Shown one piece after another: positions 1 to 9,574 of a DNA stretch of 64,000 nucleotides. The notes below the pieces were generated by a model. That model was not told the origin of the DNA, ran no database searches, and saw only the letters and a list, made by a program, of their open reading frames with translations. The position numbers were made by a program, and so were the translations under genes. The stretch spans positions 354,559,234-354,623,233 of the forward strand of contig NC_064622.1 in the NCBI RefSeq assembly GCF_023898315.1, read 5' to 3'. Each line of letters opens with the position of its first letter. Position 1 is the first letter of the stretch. The DNA is from Schistocerca nitens (lineage: Eukaryota > Arthropoda > Insecta > Orthoptera > Acrididae).

Positions 1-259
1 ATTGTCGTATTGTGCGTCAAGAACATGGCAAGCCCTTCACATCTGCGCCCCCCATCCCAGAACTGCAAGCTTGATGTTGACTCACATGTGCAGCAGATTC
101 CCCAGAACTCTTAAAAAAACTAAACACCTCCCGAAAAACTACTCCACACACAGAAAAAAACGACCAACACACTGATGTGTGTATATATTAAGATAGCACG
201 CATAAAAATATCTGCACTTATACCTCGTACACCATGTATACTAACAAAAACTCCGCCCG

Positions 260-577
260 AACAGGCCATGGAAGGCACAACGGTACCGACTGGCCGCCGT
301 GTCATCCTGAGCCCACAGGCGTCACTGGATGCGGATATGGAGGAGCATGTGGTCAGCACACCGCTCTCCCGGCCGTAGGTAAGTTTACGAGACCGGAGGC
401 GCTACTTCTCAATCAAGTAGCTCCTCAGTTTGCCTCAACAGGGCTGAGTACACCCCGCGTGCCAACAGCGCTCGGCAGACCGAATGGTCACCCATCCAAG
501 TGCAAGCCCAGTCCGACAGCGCTTAACTTAGGTGATCTGACGGGAACCGTGTTACCACTGCGGCAAGGCCGTTGGCC
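260..577 (-). mobile_element. 5S rRNA-like SINE, copy 1
   Basis: Read on the minus strand, the element opens with GCCAACGGCC at about 576. It continues through AGATCACCTAAGTTAAGCGC and CTTGGATGGGTGACC, and a second half-site GCTGTTGGC closes the module. This order and spacing match the 5S rRNA 5' end, the A-box region and the C-box of the internal polymerase III promoter. The body then runs into a unique tail ending near AAGGCACAACGG/ACAGGCC at 260. A second diverged copy lies at 43731-44242 with the same ends. Possible target duplications are AACTCCGCCC at about 249 and AACTCTTCCC at about 582. SINEs with 5S-derived heads form the SINE3 class; that class is known, but its presence here is my reading of the sequence. 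Confidence 0.72.
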
Positions 578-1429
578 CCAGAACTCTTCCCGATAGAAAA
601 TATGTGGAACTAGCTCTGACATCAACTCTGTCCCAGTTTCGATATCCACATTATCACGTATCAGGTAGTCTATTGTTGTGCCCCAGCTTGGTTCAGGAGA
701 GGGCAGAATGGCTTAATGATACCCTTACCAACCGAATCAGTGCATGCATCCTGGCCAGAGAGGGTGCAACGTCATATTGATAAGTGGGCTCATACTGTCA
801 AGTCCTTTGTAAATTTGACTCGATTTTGAAATCACGGAAATAACATATCCTCTCAACCTGGGAAGCTTCATTTCGCTCCCTTCCCCTTCTGGGTACTTCA
901 GTTTCTTTTCAGAAACAGTATGTTGTTTCCTAGCCTCACGGATTTTTTAATCAATTATAATCCAGTCCGCATGTCAATTCGGAATGGGCGCTCCGGTATC
1001 AGTTGTACTGCAAGAAGGCTGCCGCAGCATGAGGTTTCTGACGCAAGGAGGAAGCAATGAGACTCGCATAACTACACTGATTAACTCAGTAACAAGCGAC
1101 AAAATGATGCTGCTAATCGCTACAAAATTTTTAGGAATACAGTAGTAAATCGGGTTGATTCACGTTAATAAATAAATTATCTACGGTGCTGACCGTGGGG
1201 TGATTATAACAATAGTGAAAGGTGGGCTCTGCATTGTACTTTGAATCACGTAGACGACGAGAGCAAACGTTTTAGGATGTAACTAGAGTAAAGAGCACTC
1301 CACTGTGCATTCCACCATCACAACGCCTTCTGCTTATTTCGTTCCCCTTATCACTTCTAAAGAGACGTACAGGGAGTGAAAGCAGATAGCTGCAGCCCAC
1401 ATTAAAGCCCACAGTACGGACGAAAGAGT
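578..1429. other. unannotated intergenic stretch
   Basis: I see no coding pattern, tandem array, TIR pair or SINE box here. The sequence is ordinary mixed composition. Confidence 0.5.
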
Positions 1430-1572
1430 GATTTCCCTAAATCGCTCCAGGCAAACGCCGGGATGGTTCCTTTGAAAGGGCACGGCCGACTTCCTTCCCC
1501 GTCCTTCCCTAATATCCGATGAGACCGATGACATCGCAGTTTGGTCTCTTCCCCCAAACAACCCAACCCAAC
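1430..1572 (+). mobile_element. SINE family E, 3' part only
   Basis: This matches the 3' two thirds of the family seen complete at 54227-54459 (minus) and interrupted at 62771-63130 (plus). Shared landmarks are ATTTCCCTAAATCGCTCC, GGGCACGGCCGACTTCC and a tail ending CCCCCAAACAACCCAACCC. The tRNA-like head is missing, so the copy is 5' truncated. Confidence 0.75.
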
Positions 1573-2660
1573 GGACGCAACATCAGTCAATTCATTTTAC
1601 GACAGCTGAACAGCGGAAGTGTTTTCAACTGAAAGGGCTGCATCGGAACATACAGCGTTACACAACACATTTTCTCAATAGTAGCTTTCATGCCCAGTGA
1701 GAAACTATTCTATTAATATTCATTTTTAACTGGAAATGAACGTACATGTTGGGGAGAGGTGCACAGCCTACGAAATACCACTTTTACGCTTCCCCTACGA
1801 CATCGATGACATAGTCAGTCATCCGAGTGGCGCTTCTACCGTACTTGCTTGCACACGAGACGAAATACGACCAATACTCGCAACTGCTCTGGATGTGGGA
1901 TACCAAATTTCTGTAAGACCCAACGCCTACATGCAGAGCTAGTTACTTTATTAAAAAAACACGAACCTTCCTCCTCCTGAATAAAATTGCGCTGACAAAT
2001 TTTGTATCTTGACGGCTACTAACGTTCATCTAAAAAAGGGATTTCGCAGAGTCGCCGAAAACTAAATGTACCTGCCACAATCGTGGCAAAAAATTCAGGG
2101 AAACGTAGTTTTCTAAATCAGGATTGGACTTATCCAATTTTCTGTACAAAAACCAATCATAAAGCATTTCTGCCCTTGCAGTTGCTGCACTTCCTTTGTC
2201 CGGCACAAGTTATTTCTCTCCCGTCGCCTATCCAAATGCGGCCACCTCATCCCTCTTCCTCACAAAATATTACACAGACGCTGCACGGCGAACAATAATG
2301 AAAATACGATATGGCAACATTGAAGCTTTCGGGGAAAAGACAAGAGTAAACCCTGGCCGTTTGATGTTTGATAAGGTTAACGGTTTAAGTTACAATGGCT
2401 GCACACATCAGTGGTCAGAATAACTTACTCACTTTTAACACCAGGCTGTTACAACCTCATCGCTCGCTACACTGGAAGCAGGCACCTGAAAAAAAGAAAC
2501 AAAGTCAGGCTGTACGGTCTGCACAGATTTTTTCGTTTTTCTTTAATGGTATTTTTATGTTGTTCATGCTAATTAAGACTATAGAAGGAAGTTATTTTTC
2601 TAAGCGAAAAGCGATTCTGGTAGCTGGAGTTGGAGGTTTTTGTTAATCCTACCTTTGAGT
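1573..2660. other. unannotated intergenic stretch
   Basis: No repeat family, coding frame or RNA gene could be supported. The short open frames here have no recognisable motif. Confidence 0.45.
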
Positions 2661-3535
2661 CTCCCCAACACATTTCTTTATTTCTAACCAACGAATGAAA
2701 CGCCAATTTTCATACATCTAGCATTAAAAATATTTTAATATATGGAAATATTTTCTTCTCCCCGCAGGGGTTGAATTTGCAAAAACTCTGAAATATGTAT
2801 TTATTTCCAAACGAGCGGTTAAATAGCAATTTCCATAAATGTAACTTTAAAAATGTTTTAGTAGTTCTTTGATAATGGCTTCCTTTAAATAAACTTAAAT
2901 GGTTTAGTACATCTTTGATAATGACTTACTTTGAAAAAAAAAAAAAAAAAAAAAAACCTTTCACCTACTATGACACCCCGTTAATAATTTACTTTCCAAA
3001 ACACCGAAACATGTATTTTTTAAATTTCTGACCGAGAAACCAAATATGAACTTTCGTAGTTCTACCTTCAAAATTGCCTTGATAGCAACATATTTCCAAA
3101 TAGCCTTTCATCCTCTATTTCACTCCATTAGGATTGGAATGTCGGACAATCCCTTCGTAAACCATGCTTACAGTACAAGATCATCACCCACTCCAAATTT
3201 CAAGTTTCTGTCCTTAGCAGTTTCGGCTGGGAGACGGTGAGTCAGTGAATCAATAAGGCCCTTATTTCATCCACTTAGGGGTTGAAATTCCCAAAACAGT
3301 AAAACGCGTACGATTTCACAATAACTGAGAAGCCAAATACCACTTTTCATAGATTTCGCTTTAAAATGAAATATTTCATTCAGGGTTTCACTTCTGTTTC
3401 ATCCCCTTAGGGAGTGAAGTTTCAAAACCACTGAAACACGTATTTTTTCCATTTCTTACCGAAAATCTAAATACAAATTTTCTTATGTTTAGCTTACAAA
3501 AAGCTTACACAATGATATATTTTCATCTCCTGTTT
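2661..3535. repeat. degenerate tandem repeat array (4-5 units)
   Basis: A diverged motif recurs at about 2766, 2995, 3275 and 3405, with a partial unit before 2765. Each unit has a GGGGTTGAA-like core, then AAACACTGAAACACGTATTT-like, a run of T, then AACCAAATACCAATTTTCAT-like, then a GCTTTAAAAT-like segment. Spacing varies from about 130 to 280 bp because units carry indels. A 23-base A run (2934-2956) sits inside the second unit. No protein is implied. It could be an old minisatellite-like array or the internal repeat of an unidentified transposon. Confidence 0.6.
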
Positions 3536-3561
3536 GCCCCTGTGGGGAAGCAAGCCAGCTC

Positions 3562-4012
3562 AGTGAGGCGTCGTTTCAGGGGTGTACTTGACCCTGACTT
3601 CATTTTTGTGGATGATAATGCGCGACCACCTCGAACTGAGCAGGCGGAGGAGCTTTCGAAACGAGAGGATATTTGGCGAATTAACTGGCCTGCCCATTCC
3701 TCCGACTGAAATCCCATCGAGCACATGTGAGATGCGCTGACCGTCAACACGTCCAGACGCACCAAGACCATCCTGCAATTGTCAACCGCCCTGGTGGAGG
3801 AATAGAACGCCGTAGCACAGGAACTGTTTACCAATCTTGTGGCCAGCATGGGAGTACGTTGCAGAGCATAGCAGCGATCCAAGATGATCACACGCCCTAT
3901 TATGAACCGTCTCCCGCCGTTGTAATGTCCAGGGGACCATCATGAATCACGGTCACTTCAGTGTAATTATTGTCTTTGAGTAAATGTGTCATTACTGTTC
4001 GTCTCGTGACGA
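3562..4012 (+). pseudogene. Tc1-type transposase C-terminal fragment
   Basis: The plus-strand translation runs FVDDNARPPRTEQ, then REDIWRINWPAHSSD, a stop, then NPIEH. The spacing from the second aspartate to the glutamate is 34 residues, the DD34E spacing of Tc1 transposases. In-frame stops follow the SSD motif and the EHM segment, so it cannot be functional. The first catalytic Asp, the N-terminal HTH domains and the 5' TIR are absent. The distal sequence (GATGATCACACGCC, then TGTTCGTCTC) matches the arms of the palindromic Tc1 at 19957-21576, so they are one family. Confidence 0.85.
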
Positions 4013-4600
4013 AGGAATTTCACCGAACTACAAGGGTCTACTAACCAGATGTACTGCATCTGCATACAATATATCACAGTAAATTTACAGAGAGAAGAAA
4101 ACCTTTAGAATGCGAATCTCTAGGCGGAGAAAGATATTTTAGAAGCAGACCAGGAACTTTATGTGACCATTGACACAAAGAAGATGACTAGACTATAGGC
4201 AACACATAATACATCGGCACGCTGCTACGTGCCTACACTCTACTGCCTTTCGGGGGCATAACTGATAATAAATGACGCCTAACGTTGCCGGGGAACGTCA
4301 GCGGACATTTTGTCTCTAACAAAAGTTGTTCCCCATGACATGATCTACCACTCCTACGTAAAAGAAGTCTAGTAAAAATGCCTCTAAAAAGCGTCACTTA
4401 AGAACTATGACCACAGTTCATCTTTACTAGTGACAGAAACATTTCTTGTACTGAACGCTCTTTGCTTTCCAATTTTGTGAGGTGGTACAATAGACAAAAA
4501 CAAGAAGAAATATCCAGTAAACATGGGCTCTAAAAAGAATACCTTAGTAGCTATTAGCTAGTTCCTTTTCAATACTGAAAAAACATTTGTCGCCTAGTGA
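4013..4600. other. unannotated stretch
   Basis: A-rich, mixed sequence with weak internal similarity to the repeat that follows. No coding or RNA feature is supported. Confidence 0.4.
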
Positions 4601-4840
4601 ACAAGTGCTCATAGTTCTTGAGGTATTCATTTTAGAACCGAAGTTTACTGAACATTTTTTCCATGTTTTGGCCATTGTAACTCCTCTCAAAATATGGAAA
4701 GCAAAGTGCTTGCAGTAAAAGAGACGCGTTTCGCAGTATCGAACATGAACAAGTTCACATAGCTCTTAAGGTATGTATTTTACAGTAAATGTTTATTGAA
4801 TTCTTTTCCTCGTTTTAGTTCATACTACTACCCCTGAAAG
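4601..4840. repeat. two diverged 148-bp tandem units
   Basis: Units start at about 4601 (ACAAGTGCTCATAGTTCTTG) and 4749 (ACAAGTTCACATAGCTCTTA). Both continue through AGGTATKYATTTTA, then GTTTAYTGAA, and a TTTTCC-plus-GTTTT segment. The downstream CTCTGGTTCACCCTGT is followed by another short TE-like sequence. The origin is unidentified. Confidence 0.5.
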
Positions 4841-4857
4841 TTTGTCTGTGGAGCTCT

Positions 4858-5228
4858 GGTTCACCCTGTTTATATAGGGTGATTATGCTAAATGGGGCAA
4901 ACTGAAGGAAACGGGTCCTGAGACGATAAAGGAGCAAGAAAGGTTCTATGGACATATGGCCACAAATGCATTCCAAGGGTGGTACACCCACTGACGGTGG
5001 AGATACAAGATCTTTCACAGAGTAGGTCTCACCGATCGAAAGTACACATGAGAACACACAAGGCAAGCGGGAATGTTCTAGTGTTCTAGTTCCACATTCA
5101 AGAGGCTAGCGATGTTGTGACTGACGACTCCACGCTCTCACATCTGTACAAGGGGGTGAACTAGATGCCCCGTAGAACAAACATTTGAGCGCGCCTCCAT
5201 CATGGATAACATTACAGCCCTCTTCAGT
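4858..5228. other. probable TE flank, unidentified
   Basis: This begins with TATAGGGTGATTATG, similar to the TIR tip of the palindromic MITE at 7579-8029 (rc CAGGGTGATTA). No matching second TIR or coding frame was found before the mariner at 5229. Confidence 0.3.
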
Positions 5229-5466
5229 GTGAGGGGTCCAGTAAAATATAGACATTCTCTGACAGCCGATATCAATGGGACAAAATGGCGTAACGTCACA
5301 AATTCTTGCACGGGGGGGGGGGGTTATTTTGTGTGTTCAAAGCGACCCCCATCAGCAGTGGAACAACGTCGATGCCGCTAACTGTTGATCAGAATGCAGC
5401 TGACAGTGTTGCCAGTGCGATAGCCACAAAGGACGCTTCGATGGTTACTGTAGCTGGCTTCTGTTG

Positions 5467-5840
5467 CTAAATTTCGTTTTTCAATGTCCCCCATAGGCAG
5501 AAGTCAAGAGGTGTAAGGTCTGGAGACCGTGGTAGGTACTCAACAGCTCCTCTTCGTCCTCTCCATAGTCCAGGTACAATTTCATTCAAGTAGGCTCTGA
5601 CATCTCTATAGCAGTGAGGCGGAGCGCCATCCTGTTGTAGATAAAATCTTGCAAACACCTCTCGAACGGCAGGTAAAATCTATGTTTGCAGCGTATAAAG
5701 ATACATCTCATCAGTTACAGTACCTTCACAGAAGAATGAGCCAATCAAACTGCGCAATGACAGATTACAGCACACATTAATACCAAGCAAATTAACATGT
5801 TTGTCCACATAAATGTGAAGATTTTCGGGATCGCAGTATA
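5467..5840 (-). pseudogene. mariner transposase catalytic C-terminal part
   Basis: Right after the SINE insertion the minus frame continues with DPENLHIYVDKHVN, then CEGTVTDEMYLYTLQT and a stop. It then reads FYLQQDGAPPHCYRD, LPRSPDLTPLDFCLWG and LKNEI. The second and third catalytic aspartates (QDG and PLD) are present with 41 residues between them. The in-frame stop before ILPAVRE and the lost end after KNEI show decay. Confidence 0.85.
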
Positions 5841-5843
5841 GGC

Positions 5844-6246
5844 AAAAATGGTTGTGTGTGTGAAATCTTATGGGACTTAACTACTAAGGTAATCAGTCCC
5901 TAAGCTTACACACTACTTAACATAAATTATCCTAAGGACAAACACACACACACCCATGCCCGAAGGAGGACTCGAACCTCCCCCGGGACCAGCCGCACAG
6001 TCCACGACTGCAGCACCTCAGACCGCTGGGCTAATCCCGCGCGGCGCAAAAATGGTTCAAATGGCTCTAAGCACTATGGGACTTAACATCTGAGGTCGTC
6101 AGTCCCCTAAACTTAGAACTACTTAAACCTAACTAACCTAAGGACATCACACACATCCATGCCCGAGGCAGGTTTCGAACCTGAGAGCGTAACAGCAGCG
6201 CGGTTCCGGACTGAAGCGCCTAGAACCGCTTGGCCACAGCAGCCGG
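5844..6246 (-). mobile_element. SINE family A, split by a nested family B SINE
   Basis: Family A body (GAGCACTATGGGACTTAAC-like, read in reverse orientation) runs 6058-6246 and ends at GCCGGC. The outer flanks are CGCAGTATAGGC (5832-5843) and CGCAGTATACGC (6247-6258), an 11/12 TSD, so the short piece at 5844-5853 belongs to the same element. The tRNA-like head has an A-box near 6235 and a B-box (GGTTTCGAACC on this strand). Confidence 0.85.
5854..6045 (-). mobile_element. SINE family B, nested in family A tail
   Basis: Its head, read on minus, is GCCGCGCGGGATTAGCCCAG. It has a B-box GAGGTTCGAGTCCTC and a body shared with family A (CCTTAGGATAA, then CTTAGGGACTGATTACC). The perfect 12-bp duplication GCAAAAATGGTT flanks it (5842-5853 and 6046-6057), so it jumped into the A-rich end of the family A copy. 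Confidence 0.88.
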
Positions 6247-6370
6247 CGCAGTATACGCAGTTGTGGCGGTTTACAGCACCGTTCAGTCTGAATTGCGTCT
6301 TGTCAAACTAGATAACGTTCGTTCTCACGAAGCATGCCTTCAGACCACCTCAGTACTCCATCCTCTAATC

Positions 6371-6856
6371 CTAGCCGTCGTCTTTCACAGCTTGTAGCGA
6401 TCTTGGAATGTACATTTTCCACTTTGCAGCCTTCACAATTCGCCGTACGCTTGATCGCCTTACCCTGCTTTCACGTGCACCCTGCTTCACAGATTTCTGA
6501 GGTGACCTAATAAAATGTCGCAACACAGCAGCGCTGTAAGCTGGACATCTTGAAGTTTTTGGTCTGCCAGACCTTTCCTTATCCATATCCTGAACACGGC
6601 CGTCGGCTTCAAATTTATCCTGAATATGATAAATAGTGGTACATGTTGTTGGTTGAGTTTCATACACACTCTGCCACTGCCGTTGTTCCGCCACCATGCT
6701 TTTATACTTCCAGTACCACTTCAATACAGACATATGCTGTTCATACAACAATCTTATTTCATTCATTGCTGCACTGTGATCTGCTGGAAATCGCGCGCCA
6801 AGATCTGTTGAGAAAACAGTGGAATACGCTACCACGCAAAATTGCAACGATGTCAA
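6371..6856 (-). pseudogene. mariner transposase N-terminal part
   Basis: A 161-codon open frame. The likely original start is the Met of MNEIRLLYEQHMSVLKWYWK, about 30 codons into the frame. It holds the paired HTH region: QPTTCTTIYHIQDKFEADG and GRPKTS linker motifs, then a second helix-turn-helix around ESRVRRSSVRRIVKAAKWK. After LQAVKDDG the frame shifts; similarity continues at about 6250-6370 with ENERYL and a segment like the first catalytic region. The SINE pair then cuts the gene. It would have bound the TIRs and cut DNA in the nucleus. Confidence 0.82.
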
Positions 6857-7114
6857 TTTGTTCCAAAGATATTAACAACCAAAGAGCGTCTACATTTTTC
6901 GGGACCCCTCTGTATATTTATGTAGGATGTCTGTCAGTCGTCAGGTGCATTTTCTCTGGTGTTTTAGCAGATGCTTGCAGTTTCGTTTCTGCGTTGTGTA
7001 GCTGGATGCATTCCAATAAATAGTTTTTATCGCATCTTTCACGCGACGCCCACTGTCGACAGAAAGCGTCGGTTTCCTTCTCGTTACAGATAAAAGGTTT
7101 TTTAAAGAAGTATT

Positions 7115-7380
7115 TTACGTGCCTGTCCGATAGAGTAGTCCAGATTAGTCTAGTCCGATATGTATTAACGGGGACAGTAAAACTCGAAAAATAACCAGCA
7201 GTCAGTAGAGAGAGCACTGCCCTGGAGGATACTGACCGCAACTGCCAAGCATGCCGTGCTACTGGGTCACTGCTGAGCGACTGTTTATTCTTGCGCTTTA
7301 CTGTCCCTGTTAACAAATATCGATAAAACAAATACTGGAACTAGACCACTTTGGGTGCGCTCTATCGAATGGGCATGTAA
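7115..7380. mobile_element. MITE with long imperfect inverted repeats
   Basis: The ends are inverted: TTACGTGCCTGTCCGATAGA at 7115 and, reading inward from 7380, TTACATGCCCATTCGATAGA. The arms stay alignable for about 110 bp, including GGGACAGTAAA at 7172 and its complement near 7305. It is 266 bp long with no coding capacity. The superfamily is not assigned. Confidence 0.7.
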
Positions 7381-7578
7381 AGTTCCAATTTTATAAATTT
7401 GTTTGTAATGGGAGACAAATCGCCACTTTTTGCTGACAGTAGGCATCGCACGAAATACATGATGAGCAGTAATAACAGGGCTGACTTCAGCTACACAGTG
7501 CAAAAATAAAACTGCAGATTTCTGCCATCACAACAAACAAAACAGACACGACGACTCTTGGTAGAGACACCCGGTCGA

Positions 7579-8029
7579 CAGGTTGATTAGCTGCCCCTAC
7601 CGATGGATTTTATGCAACCTGCATCGCCTTCAAACATCATGCAGAAGATTTTCGTGTCCTGTTGCTCGCTATGCACAAACCATTACTCCAACAGAAAAAA
7701 AGGAACAGGACCTTTTTGGAGGAAATGTAATGTAGTTAATTTTTGTACTGAGATACGTTTCTACTAGAGGCCGCAGTTTTCGAATTATTCAAGAAAAACG
7801 TGCAAACTCGTTTTTCTTGAATAACTCGAAAACTGCAGTCTCCAACAAAAACCCAGCCCAGTACATAATTTAATTACATTAAATTTCCTACAAAAGGACC
7901 CTGTTCATTTTTATGTGGAAGTAATAGTTTGCGCACGGCAGGAGGTAGAATATGAAAATTTCGCGTGTCGTTTTTGAAAGTGCTGCAGGTTGCATGAAAC
8001 CCATCGGTACGGGCACCTTAATCACCCTG
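7579..8029. mobile_element. palindromic snap-back MITE, 451 bp
   Basis: Left arm 7579-7800 and right arm 7809-8029 are reverse complements along nearly their whole length, separated only by the 8-base loop TGCAAACT. Near the loop the arms match almost perfectly (GAATTATTCAAGAAAAACG against its complement with a single change). The outer tip reads CAGGTTGATTA on the left and, in complement, CAGGGTGATTA on the right, with TA after the right end. This is consistent with a Tc1/mariner-type palindromic derivative. It encodes nothing. Confidence 0.85.
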
Positions 8030-8941
8030 TATATTGCGCAGAAACCAATGCGCTGGCAGCAGTCTCCGATTTCCACATGAACTCCAGCCCTTTCCTCAGG
8101 CATTGGCAGGTGGCATATCAGTTTTAGCCAAACTAGGCGATTTAGAAGCGGCCTTTGATTAACAAAAAAAAAAAACAATTATTGCTCCAGTTAGCTTTTA
8201 TGGCCAGAGTCTGTTCAAAGAACTAGGCTCGAACGACATTTGAAGCTTTAGAAAGTAATGGTATGAACTGTGATACTGTATCATGACCTCAGCACTGCAA
8301 CTAATTATTGCAGTTTGGGTAATGACAGAGAAGGTCATTCAAAATTAACTTTTTTGGGTGAAGGATGACTGCATTTACCAGGCTATGTAAACTCGCAGAA
8401 CTATCGACGCTGGAGTTCAGAAAAACCTCTTACGTTAAAGCAACAGCATCTGTATAATGTGAAAGAACAGAAGTGTGGTGAGCAAACACAAATTATTGGT
8501 CAGATCACTTTGTGTCAAACCGAAAACGTCTTTTTTTTCTTTTAATCTACATGTACTATGTGTTGCTCGAATTTGCATTACCTTAATGGCTTTTGGTGCT
8601 CTTTTCGCGGTCTCTGTACTAATCGAATTGCTGCTACTAACAATTGTCCACCATCATCTTAGTTTTAAGGTCCCCACTTCGCGGATGCAGATCCTGAACA
8701 TGTGGTGTAGGCCCTACAAGGGGAAATTTCGTCATAACTTACATGCTAAAATAGCATTATACAGCAATTTTCGAAATAAGAGCCTATACCACAGCATTTA
8801 AAGCATATTATTTAATTCTGTAAGATTTTTGCTACACATAATATGCTTGTTTGCAACGTCATCTTCAACAGTAGTTGCTATAATCGGTTATTATTGGTTT
8901 TTCCGTCTGTAGCCTACACATATTAGGAACAGTATTTCCGT
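8030..8941. other. unannotated stretch
   Basis: No repeat or coding family recognised. The 108-codon frame at 8475-8801 is hydrophobic in places but lacks any motif I know and has no exon context. Confidence 0.4.
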
Positions 8942-8953
8942 ATAAAATTAGCA

Positions 8954-9144
8954 AAATGGTTCAAATGGCTCTGAGCACTATGGGACTCAACTGCTGTGGT
9001 TATCAGTCCCCTAGAACTACTTAAACCTAACTAACCTAAGGACATCACACACATCCATGCCCGAGGCAGGATTCGAACCTGCGACCGTAGTAGCCGCGCG
9101 GTTCCGGACTGAGCGCCTAGACCCGCTAGACCACCGCGGCCGGC
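8954..9144 (-). mobile_element. SINE family A, full length with perfect TSD
   Basis: Complete copy, tail first on the plus strand and GCCGGC head at 9139-9144. It is flanked by the perfect 12-bp duplication ATAAAATTAGCA at 8942-8953 and 9145-9156. The B-box GGTTCGAATCC is intact on the minus strand. It is a good reference copy for defining family A ends. Confidence 0.95.
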
Positions 9145-9462
9145 ATAAAATTAGCATACAATTTATTCATCGTGGTTTTGCCTCCTGGTTACATATGCTG
9201 CAAACCACTGCTTTCTTCTTCGTTGCTAGCGGACATTCAGGTCGAAAGTAACTTGGTTACAAATTAGCATATTTTTTTGCACCCACTGTTTCTTACGCTG
9301 AATTTGTGTTTTTGCCGCTTTACCTCACTTAAGTGAAACTTGGCGAGAGAACTGTACTGTAGTTTCAAGTGTTCCGCATTCAGCACAATTTGTATGTTTG
9401 CTCATTTGTTTGTGTGGAGATTGTGAGCGTTTTTGCCAACTTGGAGTGCTACTATTTGAGAC

Positions 9463-9469
<7 letters not shown>

Positions 9470-9508
<39 letters not shown>
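9470..9508. repeat. (GA)n microsatellite
   Basis: About 19 uninterrupted GA dinucleotides, ending GAGAAAGG. Confidence 0.95.
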
Positions 9509-9511
<3 letters not shown>

Positions 9512-9574
9512 TATTAGACTGGAACTGGTACGGGGTGGCAGAAGAGATGTGGTGACCGAGATACGAGAAATGAC

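Larger units (their letters stand above)
5229..6912 (-). mobile_element. DD41D mariner, near full length, dead
   Basis: Terminal sequences are inverted: GTGAGGGGTCC at 5229 and, reading inward from 6912, CAGAGGGGTCC, followed by a TA at 6913. Subterminal similarity continues (AAAAATRTAGAC). The transposase reads on the minus strand from about 6780 down to 5467. It is interrupted by a SINE pair (5844-6246), and coding similarity resumes directly on the other side. Without the SINEs the element is about 1.28 kb, the usual mariner size. The spacing from QQDGAPPH to TPLD is 41 residues, the DD41D arrangement described for rosa-like mariners. Frameshifts and stops make it inactive. Confidence 0.85.

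Noticed and set aside
5986-6246. tRNA genes suggested by B-box sequences GGTTCGAATCC (here and at all SINE heads)
   Set aside because: Every one is followed by the SINE body and most have TSDs; the cloverleaf cannot be completed, so they are SINE promoters.
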